Shown one piece after another: positions 34,600 to 42,617 of a stretch of 54,235 nucleotides of DNA. Both the position numbers and the translations under genes were made by a program. This DNA comes from Pseudomonadota bacterium (lineage in GTDB: Bacteria > Pseudomonadota > Gammaproteobacteria > Burkholderiales > Sulfuricellaceae). The stretch covers positions 1 to 54,235 of the forward strand of contig JAJYXP010000039.1 in assembly GCA_021801705.1 (NCBI GenBank), read 5' to 3'. How positions within the stretch are numbered: the stretch's first letter is position 1; every line of letters starts with the position of its first letter. The notes under the pieces are model-generated. The model was not told the origin of the DNA, ran no database searches, and worked only from the letters and a program-made list of their open reading frames with translations.

Positions 34600-34836
34600 C
34601 TACACGTCATACCCGTGCGAAACCAGAACTTGATGCAGATTCGATGCTTCCCAGCATCCTGGACGCGTGATTACCATGCCTGCATCCTCGGCCAGCATTG
34701 CCAGCAGCTTGGCCGGTGTCAGTGGGCCGTGCGTGGTAGCACCGTTTCTTGCCTTGTCTTCATCGCTGCAATACGCCGCCAACTTGGTCAGGGCTTCGGC
34801 GGTGTCTTCATCGATTGTGATGGTGATGCGTTTCAT
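34600..34836 (-). CDS. Small ribbon-helix-helix-like protein, 78 aa
   Basis: From the ATG at 34836 the product starts MKRITITIDEDTAEALTKLAAYCSDEDKARNGATT, with the alternating beta-strand and helices of ribbon-helix-helix DNA-binding proteins. The C-terminal part (LTPAKLLAMLAEDAGMVITRPGCWEASNLHQVL) is not recognised. An AGGAGA site fixes the start, and it overlaps the 38-aa frame upstream by ATGA. It may regulate transfer or copy control of the element. Confidence 0.65.
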   Translation of the reverse strand: MKRITITIDEDTAEALTKLAAYCSDEDKARNGATTHGPLTPAKLLAMLAEDAGMVITRPGCWEASNLHQVLVSHGYDV

Positions 34837-34949
34837 GATTTTTCTCCTCGAGCAGGTTGGGTTTGAAAATTTGCCCTTTGGTGGGCCTCGGGGGTGCAGG
34901 GGGAACACCCTGCGTTGTTATCTGTGGTGCTGGTTGTTTTTGTTGCCAT
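34833..34949 (-). CDS. 38-aa small protein overlapping the RHH gene
   Basis: MATKTTSTTDNNAGCSPCTP begins a short frame with an AGGAGA ribosome site and ends in an ATGA overlap with the next gene, so coupling of translation is likely. The peptide has two Cys and no recognised domain. It may be a leader peptide whose translation opens the RHH gene. Confidence 0.42.
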   Translation of the reverse strand: MATKTTSTTDNNAGCSPCTPEAHQRANFQTQPARGEKS

Positions 34950-35427
34950 GGTTGTTCTCCTTTTCTGTGATGTTCTGCCCTTCGGAGCCGCCTCAAAAAG
35001 GGTGGCCAGGGATGGGCGTTCAGGCGGTTGCAAGCTGGCGTGACAGCCGGGGTTTCGGGGTCGTGGAATACCGGAACCGGGCGGCCTTTTGCCCGGTGAG
35101 GATATGCCGCGAAAGCCCCGCCGTCTGGCGCGACAGCTTGCGCCTTTAACCGCCTGCCCAGCCCTGGACGCACTGGGCGGCTTTGAAGGGCAATCATGGG
35201 GAAGGGGAACGGCGACAAAAACGGTTTCCTGCACCACGGCGCAGGGCCGGCCTCTCCGGCCCGGAGCAGCCAACGCGACGGCGAAGCCGTGGCGTTGTCA
35301 AAACCGTTCTTGTGCGTGACACGATCGAGCGGCATTTTGCGAGATGGTGTTGCGCATGCCTTGCAGATCACGCATGACCAATCCCTGATTGCTTATTCTT
35401 TCCTTCTTCCTCCACTTACCCATCAGC
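34950..35427. other. GC-rich region without a supported gene
   Basis: Overlapping open frames exist on both strands between about 34950 and 35400, but none has a good ribosome site or recognised domain. The sequence has many short GC palindromes (for example GGCCGGCCTCTCCGGCC near 35246). It leads directly into the long inverted repeat at 35428. One of the frames on the minus strand (to 35371) might be a small element-specific protein. I cannot support it. Confidence 0.35.
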
Positions 35428-35638
35428 TCGGCTTGGTCGGTCGCGTTCTGTTTTTATAGCGCGGCCCGGTCGTCTATCAAGCCCCCTGCTGCCTGCTCGC
35501 TGCCGGAGGCAGCGGCAAGGCAGTCTCAATAAAGACGCTTGGGCGGTAACGCGGATTTCGTCGCCCAGGCATCAGGGGGCTTGACAGCCGCCCTTCTAGG
35601 CCGCGCTCTTTGTTCAGCAACGCGACCGACCAAGCCGA
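35428..35638. repeat. Long inverted repeat, candidate oriT/replication origin
   Basis: A perfect 20-bp pair, at 35428-35447 and 35619-35638, opens the structure. Inside, further blocks mirror each other: AGCGCGGCC with GGCCGCGCT, and TCAAGCCCCCTG with CAGGGGGCTTGA. Together the arms extend about 60 bases each around a loop with its own CTGCCGGAGGCAG-type hairpin. Cruciforms like this are common at plasmid origins and transfer origins. No ORF uses this region. Confidence 0.55.
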
Positions 35639-35760
35639 CCCGACGGGCAGGATAGCCAGGGGAAGATTGTTCCCGTTGGGAACGGCCTGCCGGTCTTCCG
35701 CTCCCTCCCTGCCTCGCCTCTGGGCAGGCATTTAAAAACGGACACCATGGGGAAGCGAAT

Positions 35761-35880
35761 ATGAAACATGCTGCAACGATTGCGACGGCGGGTTGGCAGA
35801 TTTACGAGAAGGTCAACCCTTTTATGGATGCCTGGCAGATAGGCAGCTGGGTGTGGGAGCATGTTCATCTTCTTGGCTGA
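35761..35880 (+). CDS. 39-aa microprotein, NPFMDAWQ type, copy 2
   Basis: The peptide starts MKHAATIATAGWQIYEKVNP and continues FMDAWQIGSWVWEHVHLLG. It matches the peptide at 34480-34590 over YEKxNPFMDAWQ and the aromatic tail. The ribosome site (GGGGAAG) is fair. It stands alone on the + strand beside the long inverted repeat. Unknown function. Confidence 0.55.
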   Translation: MKHAATIATAGWQIYEKVNPFMDAWQIGSWVWEHVHLLG

Positions 35881-36395
35881 TCGGATAAGGCGCCGAGGGA
35901 GCACAGCAACCGCTATCCGAAAGCCGAAGGCTGAGAGCCGCGACCGCAGGGAGCGAATGGAGCGGCGCAGCGCGACCGGATCCCGAAAGCCGAAGGCTGA
36001 TGGGGCAAGGCGAAGCCGCGCAGCTGAGGGAGCATAGCGACCGGAACGAAGAGTGAAAGCTGGCAGGGATTAAATCCGGTGGTTCATTGCTGCCGTGACT
36101 ATCTAACACACAGCCGGGTTGCCAAGTTCACCGGGCCAGCGCAAGCGGCCCGAGTGAACGCGGAGCGCCCCTGGCGCGGAGGGGCGGAACGCCTCGCCCC
36201 AAGGCGAGGCGAGACGAAGGCACCCCCCCAGGGGTGACTGAGGCGGTTCCGGTGAGGCTGGCCCCACGGGCCAGACGAACGAGCGCAGCACACCGGCCCC
36301 CAGGCCGGTTGCGAAGCGACCCAAGGGGAAATGACGGGCGCCCCAGCGCACGGCAAGTCGCCGGACGCCCCCCAGGGCGGACAAGACGGTTTCCC

Positions 36396-36613
36396 CTGCC
36401 GGCGTCGTAAGCCAGCTTCGCTGGCGCTCGACCCCCCCGGTTTGGAGCGAAGCGTGGTGCGAGCAGTCGAGGTGAGAGGCGGCGAAGCCGAATCGAGCCG
36501 AGCGTCGCGAGCAGTCATGCGGCAGCATGACCAAGTTGAGGATGGATGCGAAGCAGACAGCCGCAACGCAGCCCCAAACCGGGGGGGTCGAGCGCCAGCG
36601 AAGACGCCGGCAG
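36396..36613. repeat. Inverted repeat with 28-bp perfect arms
   Basis: Bases 36418-36445 and 36574-36601 are exact reverse complements (28 bp). An outer pair, CTGCCGGCGTC (36396-36406) and GACGCCGGCAG (36603-36613), extends the arms. The 128-base loop has two GCGAGCAGTC words. With the repeat at 35428 this is the second long cruciform in the element's non-coding core. Confidence 0.6.
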
Positions 36614-36904
36614 GGTGAATTTTCCGAAGGGGCGGCGTCCAGCCGACCCGTAGGGAAAGAGGGGGCAACGCCCCCTTGAGCAAGCGCCCCCTAGGGCGCG
36701 CGGCGACAGTGAATTGGCCGTAGGGCGGCGTACAGCCGCCCGTAGGGCAAGAGCGGAACGCTACCAGGGGGATTAGCGGGCGTCCAGCCCGCCCCCCTGG
36801 GGTTCTTCTGTTGGCTCGCTGACGGCGTTCGTTGCCGTGCATCGTGGGCACCAGCATAGCCGCAACCTTGGTTGCGAATGGTGTCAGCGATTGCAGGCGA
36901 TTGA

Positions 36905-36936
36905 CCGTAAACATTTTGTTTGCAATATGTTTACGG
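36905..36936. promoter_or_regulatory. Inverted repeat at the 3' end of the relaxase operon
   Basis: CCGTAAACAT and ATGTTTACGG are perfect 10-bp inverse arms around a 12-base AT-rich loop, 3 bases after the stop of the 70-aa gene. It is AT-rich for a terminator. A protein-binding site or nic-adjacent repeat of oriT is also possible. Confidence 0.4.
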
Positions 36937-36938
36937 AC

Positions 36939-37151
36939 TTATGCGCCTGCTGCCGGGCTTGCCTCAAGCTCGGCGCGGGCGGTCTTAATGGCGGATGAAA
37001 CGGCCTTTTCGACAATTTCCGACACGTCGAAAAGCAGGCCGCGCTCGTCGGCCAGCCTCTTCACCTGCTCAACTTCCTCAACAATGGGAGTTGGCAGGCG
37101 CACGGACAATGTTCGGGTTTTGTTTGCAGACTTGGGTTTGAGAATAGCCAT
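36939..37151 (-). CDS. Small RHH-like accessory protein next to MobC
   Basis: The 70-residue product begins MAILKPKSANKTRTLSVRLPTPIVEEVEQVKRLADERG, a strand followed by two helices as in ribbon-helix-helix proteins. It starts one base inside the stop of the relaxase candidate gene (TAATG), so translation is coupled. Small DNA-binding proteins of this kind usually help the relaxase bind oriT or regulate its operon. Confidence 0.65.
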   Translation of the reverse strand: MAILKPKSANKTRTLSVRLPTPIVEEVEQVKRLADERGLLFDVSEIVEKAVSSAIKTARAELEASPAAGA

Positions 37152-37885
37152 TATTGTTTACCTTTCTTGAAGAATTGATAATCACCGAACATCAATGTAC
37201 CGGGTTTTAAACCCTGCTTAAGCATTAACAAATCCGGGGTATCTGGAATGCTTCTGATGATCGCCTTTAAGCGGTTCGACTGTTCTTCTGTCGGGCAGAG
37301 CCAGACAACTTTGTTTACGGTTCCTTGCTTGATAGCGAGCAACCGATCTTTCAAAATCGCCTCATACCGCTTGCGGGTTTTGATCGTCCGCTCGCACTCG
37401 ATCCCCCACTTGATGCCTTGCGGGTCTGCAACGATTGCGTCCGGTCTGCTCTGGTTTTTTGCCCACTTCCCCATCCGGTCGCCAAGCATCCAGCCGGCCC
37501 AGCCGGCGACTTCAGCTTGTAAACGGAGTGTTTGCAAATCCATGGTGTGCTGGAGCACGGTCAAGCCTACCCGTCCAGGCTCAAAATACCGCTCTTGAGG
37601 CACTTCGCTTGCTGGATCGAACGCGAATGCCTGGCCGTGCGAGGTTATACCCCACAGAGTCACCCGCCGCCCCGCTGGCGTGGTGACAGTCTCACGCCTC
37701 ACTAACTCGTCCCGCTCCATTGCAGTCAGGGTAGTGTGGATGGCCTGCCGGCTGTTGAGGCCAAGCAACTGTCCGACCACCGTGGCGGTGGTGTAGAGCT
37801 CATCGCGCAGAAAGCCCAGCAGCGCAGCGCGTTTTTGCGCAACACGCGCCGCGCGCTCTGCTGGGGGTAACAATCGTGCGCTCAT
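37151..37885 (-). CDS. MobC-type relaxase candidate (MOBC / Replic_Relax family)
   Basis: The 244-residue product has an N-terminal winged helix (about 20-85: LLGFLRDELYTTATVVGQLLGLNSRQAIHTTLTAMERDELVRRE). A second domain has RPDAIVADPQGIKWGIECERTIKTRKRY (147-174). The PD...ExE pattern resembles the PD-(D/E)xK-like fold of MOBC relaxases such as CloDF13 MobC and pAD1 TraX. A relaxase nicks oriT and starts transfer. It overlaps the small RHH gene and lies in the same operon direction as the coupling protein. A purely regulatory replication-relaxation protein is the alternative. No other relaxase is present in the element. Confidence 0.7.
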   Translation of the reverse strand: MSARLLPPAERAARVAQKRAALLGFLRDELYTTATVVGQLLGLNSRQAIHTTLTAMERDELVRRETVTTPAGRRVTLWGITSHGQAFAFDPASEVPQERYFEPGRVGLTVLQHTMDLQTLRLQAEVAGWAGWMLGDRMGKWAKNQSRPDAIVADPQGIKWGIECERTIKTRKRYEAILKDRLLAIKQGTVNKVVWLCPTEEQSNRLKAIIRSIPDTPDLLMLKQGLKPGTLMFGDYQFFKKGKQ

Positions 37886-37888
37886 TCT

Positions 37889-38188
37889 TCAATCCTTCTT
37901 GCCACGAGCTACCGCCGCCATATCGGCCTGCATTTGCTTGGCCGAACAGTCGTGCAGGCGCTCGGCGTCCGCTGGTGCAAGGATCAGGCGGTATTGATCT
38001 TCGACCTGGCGGATCTCGGCTTTTACCCCCATCTTCTTGCTGTCGCCAAATGCGCAGCGATTAAACGTGTCGCCAGGGGGCAACGGGACGTTAACGGATT
38101 TTCCATCCCAGTCCAGATCGCATAGGAAGCAAGCTGAAGCAGGGAAAGCGATGACGGCGAGAGTTGCTGCGAAAATAAGTTTTTTCAT
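37889..38188 (-). CDS. Exported small protein, 99 aa
   Basis: From the ATG at 38188 (good AGGAG site) the product has a signal peptide, MKKLIFAATLAVIAFPASA, then CFLCDLDWDGKSVNVPLPPGD. It has four Cys in all, so disulfides are likely in the periplasm. The family is unknown. It lies 3 bases before the MobC gene in the same direction and is probably co-transcribed with the transfer genes. Confidence 0.6.
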   Translation of the reverse strand: MKKLIFAATLAVIAFPASACFLCDLDWDGKSVNVPLPPGDTFNRCAFGDSKKMGVKAEIRQVEDQYRLILAPADAERLHDCSAKQMQADMAAVARGKKD

Positions 38189-38198
38189 GTTCTTCTCC

Positions 38199-38429
38199 TT
38201 ATTGATTGAAAACGGCTTGTACCTGGCGATCCCGGCAGTTTTGCACCAGGGCGTAGGACTGCTGGTCAACGGTCATTTTCCAGCGTCCGTCCTCCAGCGT
38301 GAGTGTGCCCGGTATTTCCGTCTTGCCGAGGCATTGCTGCATCACTTGTCCAGCCGGTGTGCCGACTGGCAACAAAATGAAGTCGTGTCCACCGGCAACC
38401 ATCAAAATCAAACCCGTTATGAAATCCAT
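38199..38429 (-). CDS. Small hypothetical protein, 76 aa
   Basis: MDFITGLILMVAGGHDFILL is a hydrophobic start that may act as a signal or anchor. The rest has two Cys (QQCLGK, QNCRDRQ) and is soluble. A GGAG site precedes the ATG. It sits 10 bp from the exported 99-aa gene and 22 bp from the coupling protein gene, same strand. Function unknown. Confidence 0.55.
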   Translation of the reverse strand: MDFITGLILMVAGGHDFILLPVGTPAGQVMQQCLGKTEIPGTLTLEDGRWKMTVDQQSYALVQNCRDRQVQAVFNQ

Positions 38430-38451
38430 TTTTAAGCTCCTTTAGATTGAA

Positions 38452-40083
38452 TTACCCGAAAATATCGTCTGCTGCCTGTACCGGCGCAGGTTCCGGTGCA
38501 AACGGATCTCCGCCGACGAGCACCGTGCTGCCAGCTGCCTCTATCGCCGGCGTTGCGGCATGTCCAATAGCCTCCCCTCCTACATCCCGCCAAACTGGTG
38601 CAGGCTGCACCAGCGGCGGTTCACCAGCTGGCAGGTAACGGGTGGAAATAAAGAAGGCTGGTCCCAGGCCAAAAACAACGCCCACCGACGCCTCCCCGCG
38701 ATCAGGTTTTGGCAAGTGCATGATTTCTTGAGCGCTGATTCTTGCGCGACTATCTTCCTTCCACGATCCCTGTTCGTTCCCATTCTGATCCGTGGTCTTT
38801 GATGCCGATTCTGTCCAAACGCGAGTGTCGCCCGAACGTTTTGCAAAGTTTTCTGCGGTCGCCACGTCTTCTGTCCGGTAGACAAATTTCAGTGCAGTAT
38901 TTGAGACGGCACCAATCACCGCCTTTGCCGACAAGCTTCCGCAATCCTCCAGATCTCCAAAACTTTGGTGAGCCAAAATCAGGTTGCAGCCTCGGTCGCG
39001 CACGATTCCCAAGGCACGCAGGGCCGAATTACTCAGCATGTACTTGAACTCGTCCAGGAACAGGGTGACGGGGTTTTCCGTGAATTCATTCCGCGGCCGA
39101 TTCCGAATAATCTGCAAGATGCGTTGTAGCACCAAGCGTTGCGCTGTCACCGTGCGAAGGTTGTCCGTACTGCCGACGACATACAAAATCTCCCCATTTC
39201 GGATGCATTCCGCCATGTCCAGCCCGCCCTCAGTTGCCAGCAGCGGCTTCAACTGAGACATCTGCCTGAGATACCGCCAAAAATTTTGCCGACTGGTGAT
39301 CGCTTCGTTGCCCATGCAGGCCAGCACTAACGACGGCAAATCCTTCGCTCCTTGTTGGTACAGCTGGGACGCCATGGTTGCTGCGTCCGCATCTTCGCCT
39401 CGATGGAAATCAACCGCCGCATCGCCCGATGGGTCAAGCCCGAACGCGGCAGTCAGAAGCTCTTCGACTTCATGCGCTTCACAGTTTTGAAATGGGTTGA
39501 GCTGTGGCGGCGCTGACGGCTGTAAATCAATCAGCCGGACGACTCTTCCATGCTTTTCGGCAAACCGGTTTAATGCGCGGGGCATGAAGTCGTCATTCTT
39601 TGGATCGAAAATTACAACAGCATTTCCCAAGGCATTGATCTGCCCCAGCAACACGGCAATGGTGCTGCTCTTTCCGCACCCAGATACACCAAGAAATTGG
39701 GTGTGGTTCTTCTGGAAAGTAGATAACGGCAGGTAAACCGGCTGCCTGTGTGTATTTAGGCCAACAAACACGCCACGACCTCCGTCCATATATGATTCTG
39801 GATCAAACGGCTTGGCATAGCTTTTGAGCCGTGCATCCACCTCCCTTACATCTTCGACGGCATGCGTCCCTTCTACCTTGCAGAACTCCCGCTTCCAGCC
39901 AAAGTAAATACCCAGCCCAAACCCAAGCAGGCCAGTGAAGCTACCGAACTCGCGGCCAACGCCAAACCCTAGCAGAGAACCAATTGTCATCCCCGCTACC
40001 GACCAGATGAAAACCATTGCCACGCCGCCTAGGTTGCCGATCATTGCAATGATCACTCGCCACGCCCATTTTAAAATGTTCAT
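38452..40083 (-). CDS. Type IV coupling protein (VirD4/TraD/MobB-like)
   Basis: The 543-residue product has two membrane helices in the first 65 residues, then an ATPase domain with Walker A GVSGCGKSS (132-140), ten residues before the motor core, and Walker B VTLFLDEFKYM. VirD4-type motors of this family (TraG/TraD, CloDF13 MobB) bring the relaxase-DNA complex to the transfer channel. A separate domain with RTEDVATAENFAKRSGDTRVW follows, as in other coupling proteins. The gene overlaps the upstream 125-aa gene by 4 bases. With the MobC-type relaxase this gives the element its own coupling pair and makes it adaptable to foreign transfer channels. Confidence 0.86.
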   Translation of the reverse strand: MNILKWAWRVIIAMIGNLGGVAMVFIWSVAGMTIGSLLGFGVGREFGSFTGLLGFGLGIYFGWKREFCKVEGTHAVEDVREVDARLKSYAKPFDPESYMDGGRGVFVGLNTHRQPVYLPLSTFQKNHTQFLGVSGCGKSSTIAVLLGQINALGNAVVIFDPKNDDFMPRALNRFAEKHGRVVRLIDLQPSAPPQLNPFQNCEAHEVEELLTAAFGLDPSGDAAVDFHRGEDADAATMASQLYQQGAKDLPSLVLACMGNEAITSRQNFWRYLRQMSQLKPLLATEGGLDMAECIRNGEILYVVGSTDNLRTVTAQRLVLQRILQIIRNRPRNEFTENPVTLFLDEFKYMLSNSALRALGIVRDRGCNLILAHQSFGDLEDCGSLSAKAVIGAVSNTALKFVYRTEDVATAENFAKRSGDTRVWTESASKTTDQNGNEQGSWKEDSRARISAQEIMHLPKPDRGEASVGVVFGLGPAFFISTRYLPAGEPPLVQPAPVWRDVGGEAIGHAATPAIEAAGSTVLVGGDPFAPEPAPVQAADDIFG

Positions 40084-40457
40084 TTCTGCGGTCCTTTCTC
40101 ACGAAGCCTGTCTCTGGCCGCCATCGCCTTTACCAGCAGGCCCGCTACGCCGGCGGCGACTGCGGCCGATAAAAAAATGGATAAGTAAAACCGCCAGTCG
40201 GCCACGCCAAACAACAGTTCCCAAGCCTGCCCCATCAGTCGGTGGATCCGGGCGGCCTGATCGGGATCCGCCTTCGGGCTAAACAGCATCCCCACGATGC
40301 CGCCGCCCTCTCCGGTTCCGCCAGTAAGGTTGAGAAAAGTGAACCATGCTGCCAGGCCACCCACTTGCGCGGCGGATGGAGCCAAGACGTTGACCGCCAA
40401 CGGTACCGCTGCGGCGAGGAGGAAGAGAAAGAACAGAATGAACCGAATCGCACCCAT
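40080..40457 (-). CDS. Membrane protein, 125 aa, transfer-gene cluster
   Basis: The product has three hydrophobic helices, near 5-25, 32-48 and 88-110, and a basic end (RDRLREKGPQK). Its gene overlaps that of the coupling protein by 4 bases, so the two may act together, for example as a small membrane partner like TrwE/VirB10-binding proteins in other systems. The family is not recognised. Confidence 0.6.
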   Translation of the reverse strand: MGAIRFILFFLFLLAAAVPLAVNVLAPSAAQVGGLAAWFTFLNLTGGTGEGGGIVGMLFSPKADPDQAARIHRLMGQAWELLFGVADWRFYLSIFLSAAVAAGVAGLLVKAMAARDRLREKGPQK

Positions 40458-40458
40458 G

Positions 40459-40644
40459 TCATTTCCCCTTCTTCAGAAATTCTTCGACCTGCGCTTGGTT
40501 ACCTTCCACGCCACGCGCCTTCAATTCGGCGGCAAGCTTCTTTGCATCGGCATCTTTCCGGGGGTGTGCGGTAACGGTGCACCGTGCCAGCAACCCTAGG
40601 CAAAACAGGAAACCGAAAATGAAGAGGATGATCTTCTTGAACAT
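40459..40644 (-). CDS. Small membrane or lipoprotein, 61 aa
   Basis: A hydrophobic N-terminus MFKKIILFIFGFLFCLGLLARC is followed by a short charged tail (KLAAELKARGVEGNQAQVEEFLKKGK). Cys 22 could be lipidated, though the lipobox fit is poor. A clear AAGGAG site and the 1-base gap to the next gene support expression. Function unknown. Confidence 0.55.
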   Translation of the reverse strand: MFKKIILFIFGFLFCLGLLARCTVTAHPRKDADAKKLAAELKARGVEGNQAQVEEFLKKGK

Positions 40645-40656
40645 CGTTTTTTCTCC

Positions 40657-40965
40657 TTAAAAAAGTTGGTGAATTAAGTCAGTCAGCATTGTGATGATCA
40701 GCACCGGCACAGAAAGAAACCCGAGCACCACCAGCATTGGGTTCTCTACGACGTTTTCCCACACCCCAAAAATCAGCGCGATTTTCAGCTTCTCAGGCCA
40801 GTGCAACGGCTTGAGGAAGGAGTTAAGGCTGGTGTGGCCACCGTCCACGTCGCCTGTGGATACGGCCTCGGCGGCAGCCCATACCGCTTCCTTAGGCACC
40901 GGCTCGAGCCGACATGTGAGCCACCGTAGGGCGCGGACCTTGGCAATGTGTGCTGTTCGTGTCAT
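40657..40965 (-). CDS. Membrane-associated protein, 102 aa, transfer-gene cluster
   Basis: The N-terminal part is basic (TAHIAKVRALRWLTCRLEPVPK), and a C-terminal membrane helix (about 76-98, MLVVLGFLSVPVLIITMLTDLI) follows. It has an AAGGGAG site. It lies between the VirB6-like gene and the small membrane genes, same strand. The family is not recognised. Confidence 0.55.
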   Translation of the reverse strand: MTRTAHIAKVRALRWLTCRLEPVPKEAVWAAAEAVSTGDVDGGHTSLNSFLKPLHWPEKLKIALIFGVWENVVENPMLVVLGFLSVPVLIITMLTDLIHQLF

Positions 40966-40987
40966 TTGTCGATCTCCCTTTACGTCG

Positions 40988-41863
40988 TTACTTGATGCTC
41001 ATTCCGCCGCCGCCTCCCAACATCTTGTCGGTCAGCTTTGGCACCTGCCACATGACGATAATCCCGCCCCCAGCCACTACCAGCAGCGCCAGCGCTATGG
41101 GGAGCCGCACCAAGTGGGAAACGGGGTCAACCAGTTGTGACATCTGCCCGGGCACGGACTGGAAAATGCCTTCTAACAGCAGCAGTGCAACGGACGCGTT
41201 AACTGTGTAGAAGCTCACAGTTAGCATGTATTTTAGCCAGCTCAGGGAGTAGTTCTGGAGCAATGGCAGTGGTGCCACTGCAATCAACACCGGCCCCAAT
41301 GCGGCGCCCATCCAGAACGCGATTTTTGCTATCAACCCCACCCACAGCGCCATCGCGCCCATGAGGGCAACCAGCCCAGCCATAAAGATGGCAACCAACC
41401 CAGCTTCCAGCCAGTCGGCCAAATGCAGTAGGGCGCCCAACAAGTCAAACCCGGATTTATTTGAATAAATATCTCCGGCTGTCACGGCATCAAGGGCGGT
41501 TTTGGAAATGGTTAACGCCAAGTCAAACATGTCCCTGCCGCCCGTCAATTTTTTAGTAAGCCAGACTGCTCCGTCCCAAAAGCTGTTTACGAGCAGAGGG
41601 TAACTTTTGAGAGCTCCAAGACTCAGCAGCCCAATGGCAATAGCCCTCACCCCTTTGCTTATCGCCTCTAACCCACCCCGATCAGTGAAAATGGTTTGGA
41701 TTAGCAGCCACGCCAGCGCTAGGCCAGTTGAGGCCGCCAGGCCAATTAGGACGGATTTGTCGCCCGGCAGAATAGACGCCAGCGCCTTGCCCTTTTCATC
41801 CATGCCCTGCATGGCTGTCATCATCGCCAGCCATAAATCCCCATCCCCATCAGCGGCCGGCAT
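40988..41863 (-). CDS. VirB6/TrbL-like inner-membrane protein
   Basis: From the ATG at 41863 (excellent GGAGGAGG site) the product has 291 residues and at least five membrane helices. The central part, GLVALMGAMALWVGLIAKIAFWMGAALGPVLIAVAPLPLLQ, is typical of VirB6/TrbL channel proteins of type IV secretion systems. The C-terminus is Gly-rich. The longer frame up to 41956 overlaps the preceding gene and lacks a ribosome site. In a full system it forms the inner-membrane channel. Here it could plug into a helper machinery. Confidence 0.75.
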   Translation of the reverse strand: MPAADGDGDLWLAMMTAMQGMDEKGKALASILPGDKSVLIGLAASTGLALAWLLIQTIFTDRGGLEAISKGVRAIAIGLLSLGALKSYPLLVNSFWDGAVWLTKKLTGGRDMFDLALTISKTALDAVTAGDIYSNKSGFDLLGALLHLADWLEAGLVAIFMAGLVALMGAMALWVGLIAKIAFWMGAALGPVLIAVAPLPLLQNYSLSWLKYMLTVSFYTVNASVALLLLEGIFQSVPGQMSQLVDPVSHLVRLPIALALLVVAGGGIIVMWQVPKLTDKMLGGGGGMSIK

Positions 41864-42617
41864 TCTTACCTCCTCCAAGCCTGCCCATGGCCTTGATAGC
41901 GTCTTGGTCTCGTTCGTAAAGCTGGTTGGAAACCACCTTGTCCTTCTCACCCTCAATACCGCGCGCCTCGTTCTGCGCTTTCATCTGCAAGAGCGTTGCA
42001 TTCATGTTCTGCATTTCCCCCACCATCTGCATGTTGGAAGTGGCGAGGGTTTGCATACCCTTGATGTTGCTGTCGATGCCGGGGATTTGGTCGTGCATCT
42101 GGGCCAGCGCTTCGCCGCGTTTCTGCACGTCCTGCATGGCGCTGGTGGTGTTGTCCAGACTCTGCTTGAGAGTTCCACCCCGCTCTTTCGAGATCTGAAT
42201 CATGTTCTGCATATAGGTTTTTGGATCCATCCCCAGCCGTGTCATAGCGCTGACCTCGCCGCTCATAAGGGAAGATGCGCGCACTGCGGAATCACGCAAC
42301 AAGGTGGTCACATTCAGCGCGTTAAGATAGGGCTGAACCATGTTGCGGTAGGGCCCGAGGTTGGCCACAATTTTATCGAACGGGAGCCCGACCATGTTCT
42401 GCTGCGCGATTTTGGTTTGCACCTGCTGCAAAATGTATTGCTGGATCTGGTTGGCCACCATATCGGACTGGTGGCCAACTGATGCCACCAGTTCTGTGTT
42501 GTTCATGAGCTGCGTCATCTCGGACGCGCCGCCGTTCCCCATCACGGAGCCGCCTCCGCTGGCGTAGGCTGCCGAGGTGGAGAGGATGAGCAGGGCAGGG
42601 ATGAGGATTTTCTTCAC
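41850..42617 (-). CDS. VirB5/TrbJ-like exported protein
   Basis: The 255-residue product has a signal peptide (MKKILIPALLILSTSAAYA). The mature part is helical and rich in Gln, Met and Asn, with a long coiled-coil-like region (about 140-230: LKQSLDNTTSAMQDVQKRGEALAQMHDQI...). This is the profile of VirB5/TrbJ minor pilus proteins, always next to VirB6 as seen here. The GTG start overlaps the stop of the 104-aa gene (GTGA). Its end overlaps the VirB6-like start by 14 bases. Confidence 0.7.
   Translation of the reverse strand: MKKILIPALLILSTSAAYASGGGSVMGNGGASEMTQLMNNTELVASVGHQSDMVANQIQQYILQQVQTKIAQQNMVGLPFDKIVANLGPYRNMVQPYLNALNVTTLLRDSAVRASSLMSGEVSAMTRLGMDPKTYMQNMIQISKERGGTLKQSLDNTTSAMQDVQKRGEALAQMHDQIPGIDSNIKGMQTLATSNMQMVGEMQNMNATLLQMKAQNEARGIEGEKDKVVSNQLYERDQDAIKAMGRLGGGKNAGR

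Larger units (their letters stand above)
35881..36938. other. Hairpin-rich GC region without supported genes
   Basis: About 1.06 kb of very GC-rich sequence packed with short palindromes. Examples are CCTCGCC-ccaa-GGCGAGG, GGGGGCAACGCCCCC, GGGCGGCGTACAGCCGCCC and GCGGGCgtccaGCCCGC. The phrase CCGAAAGCCGAAGGCTGA occurs twice (about 35918 and 35983). A long open frame on the minus strand (36099-36914) has a composition dominated by Pro, Arg, Gly and Ser from the repeats and is not believed. The region lies beside the relaxase operon and is the most likely site of oriT and a replication origin. Confidence 0.5.

Noticed and set aside
35918-36000. Repeated CCGAAAGCCGAAGGCTGA considered as CRISPR repeats
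   Set aside because: Only two copies with no regular spacers or cas genes. No CRISPR array was found anywhere in the window.
36099-36914. 271-codon open frame on the minus strand of the hairpin region
   Set aside because: Composition is dominated by Pro, Arg, Gly and Ser from palindromes. No ribosome site or domain, and the DNA itself carries the long inverted repeat.
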